From positions 1,362,896-1,426,895 of the forward strand of contig NZ_FYEB01000001.1 of NCBI RefSeq assembly GCF_900187445.1: a DNA stretch of 64,000 nucleotides, written 5' to 3'. The stretch is from Pseudomonas sp. Irchel s3b2. Its GTDB lineage: Bacteria; Pseudomonadota; Gammaproteobacteria; Pseudomonadales; Pseudomonadaceae. Shown in pieces: positions 21,191 through 29,329 of this stretch. Below the pieces are notes generated by a model. That model had not been told where the DNA came from and ran no database searches. It was given only the letters and a program-made list of their open reading frames with translations. Numbering within the stretch: position 1 is the stretch's first letter; the number at the start of each line of letters is the position of its first letter. The translations under genes were made by a program, and so were the position numbers.

Positions 21191-21399
21191 GCAGCTCCTT
21201 TCAATACCATCGCTACCAGGTCGTTACCGTCCGAGCGGGTGAATGCGGTCCAGTCAACGTACCAGAGTTTCCCTATCTGCACGCCGGGGACAATGCCATT
21301 GCGGATGTGGTTGCGAATCGCTTGGGGGCATTGCGGAGTGCCGTTTTCGCCCCAGCGCCGGCGCTGAAACTCGCTGATCTTGATCAGTTCTTTTTTCAT
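21187..21399 (-). CDS. Excisionase-like protein
   Basis: 70 residues, basic, beginning MKKELIKISEFQRRRWG and containing the IGKLWYVDWTAF strand pair of winged-helix excisionases. Start at 21399 is supported by GGAG 6 nt upstream; a longer start at 21411 is possible. It overlaps the integrase start by 4 nt. Likely recombination directionality factor. Confidence 0.75.
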   Translation of the reverse strand: MKKELIKISEFQRRRWGENGTPQCPQAIRNHIRNGIVPGVQIGKLWYVDWTAFTRSDGNDLVAMVLKGAA

Positions 21400-21555
21400 T
21401 GGATGCTCCATGCCGTTTGCGGCGGCAGAGGGTGGGTAAATGGAATTCTGTTGAAGGGCGTGAGGCACGCTATGAAGGTGAGCTACGGTTTATTGGTTCA
21501 CCTCGCCAGTTGCGTTACACACACTCTCCCCTGAGGTGACTGGTGGGGTGACCCC

Positions 21556-21612
21556 TTAGCGGCGTGGCCCGTTGTAGATGAGCCAGAGCATGTAGAGCGG
21601 GGCGAAAATCAT
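21556..21612 (-). CDS. Putative 18-residue hydrophobic peptide
   Basis: A tiny frame (begins MIFAPLYMLW, ends NGPRR) whose ATG overlaps the stop of the upstream gene as ATGA, suggesting coupling. Hydrophobic with a basic end, as in small membrane peptides. It could be chance. Confidence 0.3.
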   Translation of the reverse strand: MIFAPLYMLWLIYNGPRR

Positions 21613-21857
21613 TGCGCCACCTCGCTGGGCTTTTCAGTCAGCCTCCATTTGGTGTTGTTGCTCTGGCTGTGATCGGCCTTGACCAATCCATCACGTTTCA
21701 TCCTCTCCAGTTCCCGGCGAATCTCGGGAATGTCGAGGGCGCCAGAGACGTGAAACTTGAACCACCAGGTGGGAAACCATCCACGAACACTTTTCTCGTT
21801 CTTTCGCATGTACTGGATGATCTGCACTCGCAAGGTCGCGGCAATTTCTTCAGGCAT
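21609..21857 (-). CDS. Hypothetical phage protein, winged-helix-like
   Basis: 82 residues. The pattern RRELERMKRDGLVKADHS…TKWRLTEK resembles the recognition helix and wing of a small winged-helix domain. Sits in the left arm upstream of xis/int on the same strand. Function unknown. Confidence 0.6.
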   Translation of the reverse strand: MPEEIAATLRVQIIQYMRKNEKSVRGWFPTWWFKFHVSGALDIPEIRRELERMKRDGLVKADHSQSNNTKWRLTEKPSEVAQ

Positions 21858-22017
21858 GACTTCGTCCTTGCCGCCGTATCGCGGCTATTCAATAGAGGTG
21901 AGAGGAGTACAGTTGGGTTAAACTTGTGTGTAGTGGCCGGTTGCTATTTCCGGGGCAGCTAGTTGTCAGGCAAATAGCGCTACGAAAAATATTAATAGTG
22001 AAGTAGGGTTTCTGGAA

Positions 22018-22977
22018 GTGATAAAGAAAGGAATTGAAACGCGATTTGTGGCCTTCTTGGATATTTTAGGCTTTAAGGAGTTGGTAAAGAAGATAGAGGC
22101 TGAAAGCGAGGATGGCCAAGATTATGAACGGGTGACATGGGCTCTGGATTTTTTGCACGAGGAATCGAAAGAGTCAAATGGTCATCATGATCTTAATATT
22201 TATGAGCTGACATCTGATGGTCTTTTAGAAAAGGAGCTGGGCGATCCAAGATTAAACTATATTTCAGATTGCATTATCATTTCAGCTGAAGGCAGTTTCG
22301 ATGGCTTCAAAGCCATTTGTAATAAGGTGACCAAGCTTTCTATTCAAGGCGCCTGCGCAGGTATTTATATGAGGGGGGGCATAACCTACGGAAAAATTTA
22401 TCATCATGGCCCAATACTATTTGGGACAGCTTATCAAAGAGCATTGGAGCTAGAGGACGGTGCTAGTACCCCCAGGGTGTTGGTTGATGATGTAGTGTGC
22501 GAGGTGCTATCTGAGCATATAGGTGTTTTTCCTCTCAATGGCCATGCAATTAGAGCTGATGATGATGGCAAGAAATATCTTCTTAATTATCCGCTAGGGT
22601 ATGAGTCCGGATTTGATTCAAGCTGGATTGATACATTGCTTAGAGTGAAAGCCTCAATTTTATATTTCTTGAACAAATTTGATGTTCGAGTTTGTGGGTT
22701 TGGAGAGGAGTTAAGGCGGCTTGATCAGTTTTGCTACTGGAAGGAAAGGTATTCACTGAGCTTGAATTTTGATGGTGGTGATGAACATGTTTTAAAAAAA
22801 TATATTTGGCTGAAAAAGGAGTTTAATCGGACGCTAAGGAGATATTCAAGAGTTATTAATGCCCGTCATCAGATGCGCATAAGCCCTTATGGTGTGCAAT
22901 CAGGTCCTAGAATTGCGCCCATCTCTTGGAACGGGAGAATATGGGCTCCGGAAAAAGAACTTGGTCGTTACCGATAA
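22018..22977 (+). CDS. Class III nucleotidyl-cyclase-like protein (accessory)
   Basis: 319 residues from a GTG start. Three blocks look like a class III cyclase/GGDEF-type palm: FVAFLDILGF (metal Asp15), YISDCIIIS (Asp84) and MRGGITYGKIYHHGPILFG (118-136). No membrane or sensor domain is seen; the C-terminal ~130 residues are unassigned. The gene is far AT-richer than the phage genes around it and points against its int-side neighbours, as acquired morons do. Such stand-alone cyclase-like proteins are plausible nucleotide-signal defence enzymes, but product and role are unknown. Confidence 0.65.
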   Translation: MIKKGIETRFVAFLDILGFKELVKKIEAESEDGQDYERVTWALDFLHEESKESNGHHDLNIYELTSDGLLEKELGDPRLNYISDCIIISAEGSFDGFKAICNKVTKLSIQGACAGIYMRGGITYGKIYHHGPILFGTAYQRALELEDGASTPRVLVDDVVCEVLSEHIGVFPLNGHAIRADDDGKKYLLNYPLGYESGFDSSWIDTLLRVKASILYFLNKFDVRVCGFGEELRRLDQFCYWKERYSLSLNFDGGDEHVLKKYIWLKKEFNRTLRRYSRVINARHQMRISPYGVQSGPRIAPISWNGRIWAPEKELGRYR

Positions 22978-23020
22978 GCTCTGTTTAATCCGGCTGTTTG
23001 GCCCGTTCAAACCGCTGCTT

Positions 23021-23203
23021 TTATTGTTTGTGCGTCGTTCTCGAGAATGGGGTGGACTGCCACCAGCGCCCCATGTGCATCGTGGAATCGTCGGTAGACA
23101 TTATGTGTAGGTATGGGGGGCGTTGGGCGCGAGCGATGAGCCAGTCGGTAATGACTGAGCGTGCAAGCAGCTTTGCGAGCAAGCGCCAGATCATAGTTTT
23201 CAT
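23021..23203 (-). CDS. Conserved phage protein, apparently shortened
   Basis: 60 residues with an amphipathic N-terminus and WLIARAQRPPYLHI…MGRWW, a sequence I associate with pseudomonad prophage proteins that usually continue past this point. Here a stop follows soon after, so it may be truncated. It lies between two AT-rich plus-strand genes. Confidence 0.5.
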   Translation of the reverse strand: MKTMIWRLLAKLLARSVITDWLIARAQRPPYLHIMSTDDSTMHMGRWWQSTPFSRTTHKQ

Positions 23204-23277
23204 TTGGGTATCCCTGTAACTGCTGCGGTTACTTTGTGAAAGGTTTATGCTTGTACATACGCTACACTGAAGTTCTA

Positions 23278-24180
23278 ATGCAATTCGAGGAGGATCCGAA
23301 GTTGTTCAAATATTTTCGCGTTAACGAGTACTCGTTGAGAAACTTGGCAGAAAGTAATTTATTTTTGAATCATCACTCTTCTTTTAACGATCCTTTCGAG
23401 TGTAGGTGTGAGATTCTTTCGGGATTTCCATCGCTAGAAGTTGAGTCTCCTCGCTTAATTAATATTCTCAATGCTTGGGGTTTTGAGCGAGCTGACGATG
23501 AAGTGGTCAGAGAAAACTATGACGACTATGTAGAAGGCTTAGAGTCCAGTGAGCCGAATATTGAATACTACATTGACAATGCTAGAATCGGCTGCTTCAG
23601 TAAAAGACAAGATAACCTCCTCATGTGGGCGCACTATGCTGACGGTCTGAGAGGTTTTTGTCTTGAATTTGACTCGCAAAAGCTAATTCCCCCAGATCAG
23701 GATGCCAAGATATATGAAGTCCTCTATGAGAATGAGCCAGCTATAATTGATGCATCTGTAATGGCGGTTTTGCACGATCAATGGGGCTATCATAACGATG
23801 CTTTCTTTGAAACTCAGGCACTCGCTAAATATAGAGGTGAGGGTCGAAATTATGAGCTCTCTCTTTACGAGGCAGGAGTTAAAGATGCTTCATATCGTCT
23901 TGGAGAGATATATCAAAAAATGCTTGCGACCAAGCCCGTACAGTGGAGTTACGAAGAAGAATTGCGTCTCATTGACTTCGCTCCTAGGACGGGGCAATCA
24001 GGCACTTTAATGTTTTACCCAGGGAGCGCGATAAAATCAGTGATATTTGGCGAAAAAATGACGCGCGACCACCAGCAGCTAGTACAGGATATTCTTCACG
24101 CAAAAGCGTTGGTGGTTCCTATAAAAAAAGCTGTAAGAGGCGATGGTAATTTCAATATCCATATCGTTGATTTTAAGTAG
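23278..24180 (+). CDS. DUF2971 protein (accessory)
   Basis: About 300 residues. It has the DUF2971 hallmarks: LFKYFRVNEYSLRNL near the start, FLNHHSSFNDPFE, then GCFSKRQDNLLMWAHYADG and GFCLEFD, with a late strand repeat (IKSVIFGEKMT). No enzymatic activity is established for the family, which often turns up in defence and mobile regions. I prefer the ATG at 23278; the frame is open from 23236. AT-rich like the cyclase-like gene 300 nt upstream, and on the same strand. Confidence 0.75.
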   Translation: MQFEEDPKLFKYFRVNEYSLRNLAESNLFLNHHSSFNDPFECRCEILSGFPSLEVESPRLINILNAWGFERADDEVVRENYDDYVEGLESSEPNIEYYIDNARIGCFSKRQDNLLMWAHYADGLRGFCLEFDSQKLIPPDQDAKIYEVLYENEPAIIDASVMAVLHDQWGYHNDAFFETQALAKYRGEGRNYELSLYEAGVKDASYRLGEIYQKMLATKPVQWSYEEELRLIDFAPRTGQSGTLMFYPGSAIKSVIFGEKMTRDHQQLVQDILHAKALVVPIKKAVRGDGNFNIHIVDFK

Positions 24181-24199
24181 AGATTAAATTCAGCTAGCT

Positions 24200-24907
24200 C
24201 TAAAGTGCGTCAGACGTTGTCGATCGAGAGCAGGGTGAATGCTGTTGCCGCCACTCGCGGAACTTGTCCATTGCCAAGGGCTTTAATTCGGTCCACCCGA
24301 TTGGCCACCCCATTAGCCACTCGACCCATTCCGGGTTCAGCTGGCCACCATCGGAAGCCATAACTGCGTGGTCCAGTCGATCGTTCGACCGGTCTGCTCC
24401 AGACTTGCGCGTCAGTGCTGCCGGTGATGATCCTTTCGCCATGCTCGCCACTGGGGTCGGCCAGGTTCTGTATGCGGACACCAAGTTCGGCGATCGTCTC
24501 TGACGCTCCGATGGGCAATCCCCTCGGCGACTGTCGGAAGCCATTGGCGTGGGCAACAAGCCAAATGCGCTCGCGCTGATGGGGCGCTCCAACGTCGGAT
24601 GCTGAAACAATGCACCACTGCGTGTCATACCCCATTTCGGTAAGGTCACCGAGGACCAATGCAAGTCCTCTTCCCACAAGCAGAGGTGAGTTTTCCAAGT
24701 AGACCTCTTCAGGTCGTACCTCGCTGATGATTCGCGCCATCTCTCTCCAAAGCCCAGACCGCGCTCCGTCGATGCCTGCCCCCCCTCCGGCGCTCGAGAT
24801 GTCTTGGCACGGAAATCCGCCAGAAACCACGTCAACAAGGCCGCGCCATGGTCTTCCGTCAAAACTGCACACGTCAGACCAAATCGGGAAAGTTGGTAGG
24901 GCTCCAT
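24200..24907 (-). CDS. Overprinted second frame: phage methyltransferase-associated protein
   Basis: 235 residues read in the +1 frame of the same strand as the C5 methyltransferase gene, almost wholly inside it. The sequence has features of a phage protein family usually found next to methyltransferases: a start MEPYQLSRFGL, STWKTHLCLWEEDL, KWGMTRSGALFQ, two WPTP/LPTP-type motifs and LNPEWVEWLMGWPIGWTEL near the end. The frame is open from 25033, whose ATG lies 8 nt from the shared GGAGG, so a longer product is possible. Function unknown. Both frames looking conserved is the odd point. Confidence 0.55.
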   Translation of the reverse strand: MEPYQLSRFGLTCAVLTEDHGAALLTWFLADFRAKTSRAPEGGQASTERGLGFGERWRESSARYDLKRSTWKTHLCLWEEDLHWSSVTLPKWGMTRSGALFQHPTLERPISASAFGLLPTPMASDSRRGDCPSERQRRSPNLVSAYRTWPTPVASMAKGSSPAALTRKSGADRSNDRLDHAVMASDGGQLNPEWVEWLMGWPIGWTELKPLAMDKFREWRQQHSPCSRSTTSDAL

Positions 24908-25037
24908 CGTTTTGTCGTTGCGCCAGAACTTGTGCTGAGAAGGCATCACGCTCAACGGCGCAGACGGTGCGCCACCCGAGGAGGTGGCCTCCGAGTATTC
25001 CGCCACCAGAGCCTGCGAAAAGAGCCAGCTCATTCAT
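24210..25037 (-). CDS. DNA (cytosine-5) methyltransferase
   Basis: 275 residues. Motif I LALFAGSGGG (4-13), motif IV GGFPCQDIS with catalytic Cys77, motif VI reading ENS instead of ENV (115-117), motif VIII QRER (154-157), a short target-recognition region and motif X with GNGQVP (255-260). Transfers a methyl group from SAM to cytosine C5; the site cannot be read. Start at 25037 follows GGAGG. No cognate restriction gene is seen, so it probably protects phage DNA from host restriction. Confidence 0.88.
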   Translation of the reverse strand: MNELALFAGSGGGILGGHLLGWRTVCAVERDAFSAQVLAQRQNDGALPTFPIWSDVCSFDGRPWRGLVDVVSGGFPCQDISSAGGGAGIDGARSGLWREMARIISEVRPEEVYLENSPLLVGRGLALVLGDLTEMGYDTQWCIVSASDVGAPHQRERIWLVAHANGFRQSPRGLPIGASETIAELGVRIQNLADPSGEHGERIITGSTDAQVWSRPVERSTGPRSYGFRWWPAEPGMGRVANGVANRVDRIKALGNGQVPRVAATAFTLLSIDNV

Positions 25038-25131
25038 TGATCCTCCATGCGCCAGCAGGTCTCGCCGGCTGGCATGATTCGTTGAAGTGGGGTATTGGTT
25101 TATGTTCGATGCAGCCTGACGGGAGACTGAC

Positions 25132-25317
25132 ATGAGATTGCAAAGCGATATCGATGCACTCGCGGCGATTGAGGAAGACGCCCGAGCGATGCTGAAGCGA
25201 ATAGGAATTCCCGACGACAATCAGAAACTTGAGGTCGTCATTTGTTTACGGCAGATCATTGAGCTTGCGACCTACAAGAAAGAGATTGACCGACTTACAG
25301 AATCTCCAGCGCAATAG
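25132..25317 (+). CDS. Small hypothetical protein
   Basis: 61 residues, mostly helical and acidic, with GGGAG 7 nt before the ATG. Divergent from the methyltransferase gene and convergent with the tail-spike gene. Not recognised. Confidence 0.45.
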   Translation: MRLQSDIDALAAIEEDARAMLKRIGIPDDNQKLEVVICLRQIIELATYKKEIDRLTESPAQ

Positions 25318-25438
25318 GTGAGGGAGGGGCAGCCACACTCGCCGAAATTGAGCACGAGTTGACTGGCCTGATTGATGTAGCTAGGCATCTGCAAGGTGCA
25401 TTCGGTTCGGTTTGCCGCCCCCCACTTCATGAGTTGAT

Positions 25439-27448
25439 TTAGTTCAGCGAGCCCCAATCGGCAACACTGGCTGTACCAAAAGCGATGTAAGCCTTTTTGT
25501 TAGCGGTGTCCAAGTAGGACTGTCCAACAAATGAAGGCGCAGTAGTCGGTGCCGTAGCACTGACCAGTGGTCGTTTCTGCCAAGCAATAGAGTTACCGGT
25601 CGCCGTAATAACCGTACCTGCAGGTAATGCGGTTATCAGCTGAGAAGCGTTACGGAACTGGTAAGACGCATTGAGGCTGCCAGAGATCATCATACTGGTT
25701 GGCATGACCTTGAGTTTTTGGTGGTTGTCTTTGCCAACGTTGAAATAGATTTTGACTTGGACTTTACCGCCCGTGGACAAGGCATCCTCAATCAGCACCG
25801 CTTTAAAATCGGTGAACTCAGGTCCAGTACGAAAAGGCAGCAACTCCACCACATCCATGTTGAAGTAAGAGCCACTGGCGATTGGGTTGAGCTGAATGGA
25901 AACCATACCCATGCCACGTCGATCGGTCGTTGAGTCCCCGCCGATATGATAAAGGAATGAACCGTCAATACGCCCTTGGGAATCCAAGCTGGTCAAGATC
26001 AGTATCTCAGCGAAATAATCGCCGACTAATGTTGAGGCCTGGCTTTCGAAACCACTACATAGCGAGTCTGAGCGCAGGCTGGAGATGTCGTTCAAAGCCG
26101 TCGTTGCAGCACTGAACAGATCGCATACTGGCTTTTGTACAAGCAGGGCTTGCAGTTGTGTCAGACTTGTATCTGCTGTGGTGACCATTGAACAAACAGT
26201 GCCGCCACCGGTGCCAATGTAGGAAGCAAAGGCATCCCATTCGGACCACGTGTAGCTCAATGTGCTAAACAGTTTGACGCCGCTTTCCAAAAAAATCTGA
26301 TTGTCCTTAAGAACGTAACCAGTCGGTAATGTGACGATGCCACCTGCACGGTAAATCCATGAACCTTTGGCGCGGTAGAACTTGTTACCAGACACAGTAA
26401 TGTCTACGTCCGGGACAGTAATGGCGTAGAGCAACAAGTCTACCTTGGTGGTTTGGTCAGGACGTACTTCGCTGCCCCAGGACCGTCCGGCATCCATACA
26501 GATGTTGTCCATGAACCCCGTACGGTGGAACCCTGAACCCGGTTCAGTAGGGGTAGAGTTATCTACACCCGTGGCCCAGACTTCAAACGACTGGTTGCAA
26601 CGCATAATCAGATTTTTGGTGAACCAGCAATCATTCCAGCCGGAAGCAGCAGTTACTAGGTTGCCTTGCATGGTGCAACCCACGTCATACACGTCATAGA
26701 TGACGTTACCGGTGGCCTGAGAGCGGAACGAACCATTCCACATCTCCACGCCGTTACCGTATCGAGTATTAGGTGTAGCGAAGCCAATCAGTTCACCTCC
26801 ACCCAACTCGCCCAGCATGCAGCCAGTAATCGTAGTGTCTTGCAAAACCCCATTGATGGCATGCCCAGAGCAACCTTTGAGGTGCAAGCCAGAGATGCGG
26901 TAGCCGGTCGCACTGGTCGACACCGAGTCAATAATTCGTTGACCGACTGGAGCTAAGATTTCACCTGGGATGTTTACCAGCTTGACGTACAAATACTGTG
27001 CATTGTCGCTGTAGAAATCCCATTGGTCAGTGAGCGTAGCCACGCTCCACTTTTTGTTAGGGTGAATTTCTCCGCTCTGTTTAAGGAAGCCTACGTTGGC
27101 ACCTTGCACCCCTATCTCCTGATCACCAGTGAACTTGGTCAAGTCATTCAAATCAACTCGCCATACACCATTGGGTTGAGCAACCCAAGACGTAGGGGGG
27201 ATTACTTTATACCGACTGATTATCGGCATCTCGCCGCTACCGTAGTCGCCATAGGACACAGGCTGCACGTTTTGTGAGCGGTTTCCAAACGGTACAATCC
27301 TGCCGTAAAAAGTATCTCCACGCCGAAACAACACCGAATCCCCAGGCAGGAAACGTTGAGCGTTGACCATGTTCAGCGTCTTCCATGGAGCGCTAGGGCG
27401 CGTACCTGTATTGCTGTCGTTGCCGGCGGCACTTACATAATATTTCAT
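25439..27448 (-). CDS. Tail-spike-like beta-helix protein in the left arm
   Basis: 669 residues. The N-terminus MKYYVSAAGNDSNTGT…PWKTL is the entry of a right-handed parallel beta-helix (pectate-lyase-like), followed by many short Asn/Gly-rich turns to about residue 400. The C-terminal ~30 residues (YLDTANKKAYIAFG…ADWGSLN) resemble tail-fibre tips. Such proteins bind or cut surface polysaccharide. No signal peptide. It lies 26 kb from the tail operon, alone and reversed, so it may be a moron or an alternative spike. A short relative of its N-terminus is at 53793-54620. Confidence 0.7.
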   Translation of the reverse strand: MKYYVSAAGNDSNTGTRPSAPWKTLNMVNAQRFLPGDSVLFRRGDTFYGRIVPFGNRSQNVQPVSYGDYGSGEMPIISRYKVIPPTSWVAQPNGVWRVDLNDLTKFTGDQEIGVQGANVGFLKQSGEIHPNKKWSVATLTDQWDFYSDNAQYLYVKLVNIPGEILAPVGQRIIDSVSTSATGYRISGLHLKGCSGHAINGVLQDTTITGCMLGELGGGELIGFATPNTRYGNGVEMWNGSFRSQATGNVIYDVYDVGCTMQGNLVTAASGWNDCWFTKNLIMRCNQSFEVWATGVDNSTPTEPGSGFHRTGFMDNICMDAGRSWGSEVRPDQTTKVDLLLYAITVPDVDITVSGNKFYRAKGSWIYRAGGIVTLPTGYVLKDNQIFLESGVKLFSTLSYTWSEWDAFASYIGTGGGTVCSMVTTADTSLTQLQALLVQKPVCDLFSAATTALNDISSLRSDSLCSGFESQASTLVGDYFAEILILTSLDSQGRIDGSFLYHIGGDSTTDRRGMGMVSIQLNPIASGSYFNMDVVELLPFRTGPEFTDFKAVLIEDALSTGGKVQVKIYFNVGKDNHQKLKVMPTSMMISGSLNASYQFRNASQLITALPAGTVITATGNSIAWQKRPLVSATAPTTAPSFVGQSYLDTANKKAYIAFGTASVADWGSLN

Positions 27449-27566
27449 TGACTAGTTCCTTTGAGTTGATAAAAGCCCACTCTCCGTGACCGGATGCGAC
27501 AAGTGGTGTTGAGGGAATATCAGGCTGGACTACACTTCTGGCTCCAACCCATGGAAGGAAACCGTC

Positions 27567-27839
27567 ATGAGCAAGAGACTTTTGGAAGAAATGCAGGAGC
27601 AGCGCCAGAACAAGATTTTGGGTAATGCAATCGGTCTTTCACCGGATGAGGTTGCCGAATTTGTCACCGACGTAGAAGAGCAATCAAATGGTGGGGGGCT
27701 GATTGTCTATTTTGCGGTGGAAACACCTCAGCACGTACGCGACAAAGTTTCTGGCCTTGGTAAAGAACTATTCATTTACACGGGGCCGATTGATTTTGAC
27801 GAATATCCAGAGCAGTCAGATGGACTAATGCCCATATAG
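27567..27839 (+). CDS. Hypothetical protein
   Basis: 90 residues, acidic, with GGAAGGAAACC just before the ATG. Central strands (GGLIVYFAVETPQHV) but no known motif. Its 3' end overlaps the convergent minus-strand gene by 64 nt. Confidence 0.55.
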   Translation: MSKRLLEEMQEQRQNKILGNAIGLSPDEVAEFVTDVEEQSNGGGLIVYFAVETPQHVRDKVSGLGKELFIYTGPIDFDEYPEQSDGLMPI

Positions 27840-28153
27840 TCTGATCTGACTTCAGCACCACTCTTGGCGAATTCATCAAGCTGTCGCGACCACTTTTCCT
27901 TAACAACGATTTCCGGTCGCGACATGCAGGCGAAGCGGGCGGACTCCTCGGTGGGTGCGGCAGCTAGGTTGATCAAGAAGGTGGATGCCGTCTCCTGCCA
28001 TTCCTCGAAGTCGTGACGCTCGCCTAGCACCTGGAGTGCATCAGCGAGTGCTTTCGACACAATCAGCATGCGCTTCTCGGCGCCGATCCGCTCCAGCAGG
28101 GCTTTCTCCTTGGCGCGCTTGTCCCGCTGAATATCCGCGTTGCTCTTGGCCAT
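27776..28153 (-). CDS. Hypothetical phage protein of the left operon
   Basis: 125 residues, starting MAKSNADIQRDKRAKEK, a basic helical N-terminus common in small pseudomonad phage proteins. Part of the leftward early operon under the PL-like promoter. Function unknown. Confidence 0.65.
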   Translation of the reverse strand: MAKSNADIQRDKRAKEKALLERIGAEKRMLIVSKALADALQVLGERHDFEEWQETASTFLINLAAAPTEESARFACMSRPEIVVKEKWSRQLDEFAKSGAEVRSDYMGISPSDCSGYSSKSIGPV

Positions 28154-28234
28154 GCCCTGCCTCTTCGATTCCGTGGGTTGGTATATCCAGCCAAGCTTGT
28201 CGTCTGCGCTGTCGCACCTGGTTGTTGATGCGCC

Positions 28235-28597
28235 TCAATGACCAGCTCCGTAGTAGGCAAACACGATCAGCATCAGCGCCGCGCCGGCAGTCCAGCGCAG
28301 AAGCGTGCGGGAAAACTTCTTCATCGACTTGCAGCGCACAGCGAAGAAATCGGCGTTGTCCTCGAGCTGTTGGGCGAGCTGGCAGGCGCTGTCATGGCCG
28401 AACCGTTCGCCCTTTGTCGTGCCGGAGGAACGCTCGATCACTTCGAACGTATTGCTGCCCCGGGGTATGACGTTGAAGCGTGGAGCGCGGACGGGCTCAT
28501 CTCGACCGATTCGCTGGTACATCTCCGCGGTGGCCAGCGAAGTTCTAAGCCGCAACCCATGGAGAATTGCTTGGCTCTGTCTGATGGTTTGGTTCAT
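28235..28597 (-). CDS. Hypothetical phage protein with C-terminal membrane helix
   Basis: 120 residues. A soluble N-terminal part (FEVIERSSGTTKGERFGHDS) and one membrane helix at the end (WTAGAALMLIVFAYYG). First gene after the PL leader. Later starts (e.g. MYQRIGRDEP) are possible. Confidence 0.55.
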   Translation of the reverse strand: MNQTIRQSQAILHGLRLRTSLATAEMYQRIGRDEPVRAPRFNVIPRGSNTFEVIERSSGTTKGERFGHDSACQLAQQLEDNADFFAVRCKSMKKFSRTLLRWTAGAALMLIVFAYYGAGH

Positions 28598-28896
28598 GGC
28601 GATTCCTATGGGTAGGGATTACATCCCGATGCACCCTGTCGCCAAGGTGCAGCAGTGATGCTTTACGCCCTATTACCGCCGGAGGGGCGGGGCGCATTGC
28701 TTGCCGGGTCGTTCACACGGTTCTGGCGCTTCACCATCGAGCAGCCGTACAGGGTGTTCCTGTCGTTGGCAGGCTTTCGGGCCTGTCTGCTCGCCGGTCG
28801 CCGGTAGAGGCAATGCGGTCTGTTGTTTGTTGCGCTGGCTGTTAAAGAACGACGCGGCTTTCGCTACTAGGCCCATGTCTGCGTGGCTTGTGCTGT
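28598..28896 (-). other. Leader of the leftward operon with boxA-like element
   Basis: About 300 nt between PL and the first gene. On the minus strand GTTCTTTAACA (28850-28840) matches boxA of antitermination sites. Some 60 nt further, CAGGC/GCCTG with a CCGAAA loop (28785-28770) could be boxB-like. A 67-codon frame (28876-28673) spans the boxA; I see no support that it is translated. Confidence 0.45.
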
Positions 28897-28941
28897 AAAT
28901 TAACCGCCGGTTTCTTTAAGGTCAATACCGGCGGTTAATTT
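28897..28941 (-). promoter_or_regulatory. PL-like promoter with two CI operators (OL-like)
   Basis: On the minus strand TTGACC (28925-28920) and TAATTT (28902-28897) are 17 nt apart. Two operators of the TAACCGNCGGTTA type are centred at 28907 and 28931, 24 bp apart, forming a perfect 15-bp inverted repeat overall. They match the three sites between cI and cro. This is the leftward early promoter of the phage. Confidence 0.8.
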
Positions 28942-28976
28942 ATTTTACTGAAGGGTGCGGTATTCTTTTCCGATGG

Positions 28977-28992
28977 CTGTATGGATGTACAG
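28977..28992 (+). promoter_or_regulatory. LexA-like box upstream of prophage DUF1654 gene
   Basis: CTGTATGGATGTACAG, a CTG-N10-CAG site, ends 17 nt before the gene start. Same architecture as the host DUF1654 gene at 1315-1330. A clear -35/-10 pair is not evident. Confidence 0.6.
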
Positions 28993-29009
28993 CACTCAAG
29001 GAGTAATGC

Positions 29010-29318
29010 ATGGGCGTGATGCAGCAACAAAAAGAGCACCAGCGGGTTGAGCTGACAGGTATCGAGCGGCTTAACCTTCGAGTGTCGAATATGATCAATC
29101 ACCCTGTTGCGCAGATTCAGCGCTGGGTGACAATCCATCGCCTGGACACAGACGGCGAACGGGAGTGGGAGGAGGTGATGGGGCTGTTATCTGAGACAGA
29201 CGGCATCGACATGATATTCAACGACGACGAGTCGGTGACGCTAAAGTGGGAGGCGAGCACTGACGAGGATCGGCCGGTAGAGGTATGCGAGTCCGTAGAA
29301 GAGGCGGCACCTTTCTGA
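29010..29318 (+). CDS. DUF1654 family protein (prophage copy)
   Basis: 102 residues. Aligns by eye with the host DUF1654 protein (1057-1296): ERL-x2-LRV-x3-IN-x-P-x-AQ, a RL pair, EWE, an acidic patch and a final V-x2-KW strand. AAGGAG lies 6 nt before the ATG. It lies between OL and the rex-position gene, reading rightward, behind a LexA-like box, so it is probably expressed in the SOS response. Function unknown. Confidence 0.7.
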   Translation: MGVMQQQKEHQRVELTGIERLNLRVSNMINHPVAQIQRWVTIHRLDTDGEREWEEVMGLLSETDGIDMIFNDDESVTLKWEASTDEDRPVEVCESVEEAAPF

Positions 29319-29329
29319 CGAACATGAAA

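Noticed and set aside
22378..23110. CRISPR array or retron in the AT-rich accessory block
   Set aside because: No regularly spaced direct repeats and no reverse transcriptase motif were seen.
28673..28876. 67-codon minus-strand frame in the PL leader
   Set aside because: It overlaps the boxA-like element, and codon use and start signals give no support over a non-coding leader.
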